Assembly (NCBI GenBank): GCA_005880985.1 | Contig: VBIQ01000006.1 | Span: 69,088-133,087 of the forward strand | Reading direction: 5' to 3' | Length of the DNA stretch: 64,000 nucleotides | Source of the DNA: Chloroflexota bacterium | Lineage (GTDB): Bacteria > Chloroflexota > Dormibacteria > Aeolococcales > Aeolococcaceae | Shown: positions 61,489 to 64,000 of the stretch, piece by piece | Numbering within the stretch: position 1 is the first letter of the stretch | How the letters are laid out: the number at the start of each line of letters is the position of its first letter | Made by a program: the position numbers and the translations under genes | Notes under the pieces: model-generated | Database searches by the model: none | The model's input: the letters and a program-made list of their open reading frames with translations, nothing else | What the model was told of the DNA's origin: nothing

Positions 61489-61512
61489 AAAAAAGCCCCC
61501 AGGGCCGGGGGC
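61489..61512 (-). terminator. Intrinsic terminator upstream of the cellulose-synthase-like gene
   Basis: Read on the reverse strand, GCCCCC-GGCCCT-GGGGGC followed by six T's is a textbook intrinsic terminator. It lies 80 bases before the GT2 start on that gene's own strand, in the divergent gap. It could be an attenuator for the GT2/GH8 unit or block reverse transcription out of the neighbouring gene. Confidence 0.7.
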
Positions 61513-61531
61513 AGGGGAGACCGTGCCGGGC

Positions 61532-61537
61532 TATGAT
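61532..61537 (+). promoter_or_regulatory. Candidate -10 box of the guanylyltransferase/PMM gene
   Basis: TATGAT lies 32 bases before the TTG start. A convincing -35 box at normal spacing is not seen. The start point would be near 61544, giving a leader of about 26 bases. Confidence 0.35.
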
Positions 61538-61569
61538 GACCGCGTGGCCGGGACGCGGGGGAGACAGCG

Positions 61570-64000
61570 TTGAAGGCCGTGGTGATGGCGGGTGGCGAGG
61601 GTTCGCGGCTGCGTCCGCTGACCAGCCGCCGCCCCAAGCCGCTGGTCCCCGTCGCCGGCACGCCGATCATGGAGCACATCCTCACCCTGCTCCGCGAGCA
61701 CGGCATCCAGCAGGTGATTGTCACCCTGCAGTACCTCGGCGCCGAGATCCGCAACTACTTCGGTGACGGCAGCGACTTCGGCATGGAGATCGAGTACGTC
61801 GTCGAGGACCATCCGCTGGGCACCGCCGGCAGCGTGGGCAACGCACGCCAGCTGCTCGACGACACCTTCCTGGTGATCAGCGGCGACGCCCTGACCGACA
61901 TCGATCTCTCCTGGGCGGTGCAGCAGCACCGCGAGCGCCGGGCGCTGGCCACCATCGTGCTCTACAGCGTCTCCAATCCGCTCGAGTACGGCGTGGTGAT
62001 CACCGAGCCGGACGGCGCCGTGCGGCGCTTCCTCGAGAAGCCGTCGTGGGGTGAGGTCTTCAGCGACCAGGCCAATACCGGGATCTACGTCATCGAGCCG
62101 CAGGTCCTCGACCGCATCCAGCCCGGCGTTCCGGTGGACTGGTCGCAGGATGTCTTCCCCGCCATGCTCGCCGACGCTGATCCGCTCTATGGTGTGGTCG
62201 CGCAGGGGTACTGGTGCGATGTCGGCAACGTCCAGTCGTACCTGCAGGCCAACTGGGACGCCCTGGAGGGCAAGGTCCGCTGCCAGATCGCCGGCAGGCG
62301 CCATGAGGGGAACGTCTTCATCGGCGACGGCGTGGAGTTCGGGATCGGGGTGCGCATTGACGGTCCCGCCTTCATTGCCGACGACGCCAAGATCAAGGCC
62401 GCCGCCTGGATCAACGGCCCCGCCGTGATCGACCGCTTCTCGGTCATCGACGATGGGGCCAAGATCAGCAACAGCGTCATCTGGCGCAACTCATATATTG
62501 GGGAGCGCACCCGGCTGCGGCAGAGCATCGTCTGTCGCAACGTCACCATCAAGAACGACTGCCTGCTCGAGGACGACACCATCGTCGGTGACGAGTGCCA
62601 CATCGGCGAGGGCACGCGCCTCGACGCGGGGGTGAAGCTCTGGCCGCACAAGGACATCCAGCCCGGCTCCAAGGTGCGCGAGTCGGTCATCTGGGCGGGG
62701 GAATGGCGTCGCCGGCTGTTCGGCTCCTACGGCATCGGCGGGCTCATCAACGTCGAGCTGACGCCGGAGTTCTGCGCCGGGATCGGCGCCGCCTATGCGG
62801 CCACCCTTCCCAAGGGCGCCATCATCGCCGTCACCCGCGACCACAGCCGCTCCTCGCGAATGATCAAGCGGGCGATCATCGCCGGCATCGTCAGCGCCGG
62901 CGCCTCGGTGCGCGACCTCTCGGAGCTGCCGGTGCCAGTCACCCAGTTCGCCACCCGCGTCGGCGACTGCGCCGCCGGCATCCACGTGCTGGAGTCGCCG
63001 CTCGACCTGCGCAGCGCCGACATCCGCCTGTTCGACGGCAAGGGATTGCAGATCGACAAGCGGGGCGAGCGCAAGGTCGAGAATCTCTTCTTCCGCGAGG
63101 ACTTCCGGCGTGCCGCCTTCTACGAGATCGGGGAGATCGGATACCAGGAGCCGCTCGACGACTACATCGGCTACATCATGGCTCGCGTCGACGCCGACAT
63201 CATCCGTCAGGCCGCGCTGCACATCCTGGTCGACTATGACTACAGCGCCCCGTCGCTGGTTCTGCCGCAGCTGCTCGATCGACTGGGAGTGACCACCATC
63301 CCGCTGCACGCCGGCTTTGGTGAGACCTACCGGCCCAAGCCGCCCGATCAGTTCCGCGAGGCGCGCGAGCAGGCGGCCCTGATCACCCGCACGCTGGAGG
63401 CTCATGCCGGCTGCTACCTGGGACCGTCGGGCGAGCGGCTGTATCTCATCGACGACTCGGGCGCGCTGCTCGACTTCCATCAGGGTTTCGGCGTCGTCGC
63501 CACCCTGGTGCTCGAGCAGCGGCCCGCCGCAGTGCTCGCCCCCGCGGCCGCACCCCGCTGGCTAGAGCGCGCGGTGGCGGCTGCCGGCGGGCGCCTGGTT
63601 GCCACCAAATCGGACCCGGGCTCGGTCCTGCGCGCGTCTCTCTATCCCGACGCGGCGCTCGCCGCGGACGACCTGGGCGGATTCGTCTGGCCCGAGCACA
63701 TTCCTGCCTTCGACGCCTGCTACACGGTGATCCGGCTGCTCGAGCTGCTGGCTCGCAGCACCCGGCCGCTCAGCCAGGTGCGGGCAGAGCTTCCAGCCGG
63801 GGTTCACCTCTCCCACCGCGAGTTCTGCCCGTGGGACGTCAAGGGGCGGGTGATGCGGATCCTGCTCGAACAGCTCCGCGACGAGCAGCTCGATCTCGCC
63901 GACGGCATCAAGGTCGTGCTCGACGACGGCTACGTGCTGCTGCTTCCGGACCCCGATACACCTCACTACCACGTCGTCGTCAGTCTCGACAGCAACGAGG
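61570..64000 (+). CDS. Fused mannose-1-phosphate guanylyltransferase / phosphomannomutase-like protein, 3' end outside window
   Basis: The frame from the TTG at 61570 stays open to the window end (810 codons). Residues 1-230 form a nucleotidyltransferase ([51 protein letters not shown]). Residues about 255-370 form a left-handed beta-helix of hexapeptides ([15 protein letters not shown]). From about 385 a phosphohexomutase-like region follows. Its active-serine loop reads [12 protein letters not shown] (canonical T-S/A-SHNP-like is altered), and [18 protein letters not shown] and [12 protein letters not shown] come later. It probably makes GDP-mannose for the mannosyltransferases. I used TTG since [17 protein letters not shown] is the family start. 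Confidence 0.85.
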   Translation, partial: MKAVVMAGGEGSRLRPLTSRRPKPLVPVAGTPIMEHILTLLREHGIQQVIVTLQYLGAEIRNYFGDGSDFGMEIEYVVEDHPLGTAGSVGNARQLLDDTFLVISGDALTDIDLSWAVQQHRERRALATIVLYSVSNPLEYGVVITEPDGAVRRFLEKPSWGEVFSDQANTGIYVIEPQVLDRIQPGVPVDWSQDVFPAMLADADPLYGVVAQGYWCDVGNVQSYLQANWDALEGKVRCQIAGRRHEGNVFIGDGVEFGIGVRIDGPAFIADDAKIKAAAWINGPAVIDRFSVIDDGAKISNSVIWRNSYIGERTRLRQSIVCRNVTIKNDCLLEDDTIVGDECHIGEGTRLDAGVKLWPHKDIQPGSKVRESVIWAGEWRRRLFGSYGIGGLINVELTPEFCAGIGAAYAATLPKGAIIAVTRDHSRSSRMIKRAIIAGIVSAGASVRDLSELPVPVTQFATRVGDCAAGIHVLESPLDLRSADIRLFDGKGLQIDKRGERKVENLFFREDFRRAAFYEIGEIGYQEPLDDYIGYIMARVDADIIRQAALHILVDYDYSAPSLVLPQLLDRLGVTTIPLHAGFGETYRPKPPDQFREAREQAALITRTLEAHAGCYLGPSGERLYLIDDSGALLDFHQGFGVVATLVLEQRPAAVLAPAAAPRWLERAVAAAGGRLVATKSDPGSVLRASLYPDAALAADDLGGFVWPEHIPAFDACYTVIRLLELLARSTRPLSQVRAELPAGVHLSHREFCPWDVKGRVMRILLEQLRDEQLDLADGIKVVLDDGYVLLLPDPDTPHYHVVVSLDSNE

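Overview
The window is GC-rich throughout (roughly 70% by eye), and most genes are packed in tight operons with 4-base ATGA/GTGA stop-start overlaps and many GTG or TTG starts. Gene content points to a high-GC bacterium near Actinobacteria or Chloroflexota/Dormibacterota: an ImuB-DUF6504-DnaE2 mutasome, a six-gene MCE operon with an MMPL transporter, PMT-type O-mannosyltransferase, DUF5667 beside an ECF sigma factor, and DUF5612. The phylum is an inference. I see no rRNA, tRNA, CRISPR array, insertion sequence or prophage.

Layout. 1-5737: end of a Y-family polymerase (imuB), a DUF6504-like protein and dnaE2, an SOS mutagenesis cassette. 5913-8788: a possible phage-tail-chaperone-like orphan, SppA-type protease, and a reverse-strand GT2-GtrA-GAF fusion. 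9031-23058: a lipid-import operon (two YrbE/MlaE permeases, an MlaF-type ATPase, six MCE proteins) followed by a giant MMPL transporter. 23108-27742: a Yip1-like membrane protein divergent from a compact sulfur-relay operon, rrf2 - moeB/thiF - dsrE - dsrF - dsrH - larE - moeB/thiF. The Rrf2 gene has a clear promoter with an inverted repeat on its start point. This is the most unusual system in the window.

27748-33652: nucleotide signalling and housekeeping. It holds a cNMP-binding protein, a class III cyclase with a MerR-like N-terminus, a degenerate GGDEF protein, a His-rich secreted protein, nadA, mtnA and a second cNMP-binding protein. 33704-36857: mtnP, an enoyl-CoA hydratase and glpK, translationally coupled or nearly so.

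37100-45256: one long operon for membrane-associated mannosylation (PH-like membrane protein, PMT, large GT-C-like protein, dolichol-phosphate-mannose-synthase-like GT2, PIG-V-like GT-C), ending in an amidohydrolase and an ACT-DUF5612 protein. 45475-46919: an ECF sigma factor with a DUF5667-like membrane protein whose Ser/Thr-rich tail would suit O-mannosylation. 47305-53167: aldo/keto reductase, flavoprotein disulfide reductase, alpha/beta hydrolase, a small hypothetical, a YihY-type protein and a GT-B glycosyltransferase.

53290-57967: a branched-chain amino-acid type ABC importer (livK, livH, livM and a fused livG-livF) of visibly lower GC than its surroundings. 57999-61408 (reverse): a lipoprotein GH8 glucanase and a cellulose-synthase-like GT2, with an intrinsic terminator upstream on the same strand. 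61570 to the window end: a fused mannose-1-phosphate guanylyltransferase/phosphomannomutase-like protein, which could feed the GDP-mannose used by the mannosyltransferases. The recurring themes are envelope lipid and sugar traffic, mannosylation, and sulfur transfer.
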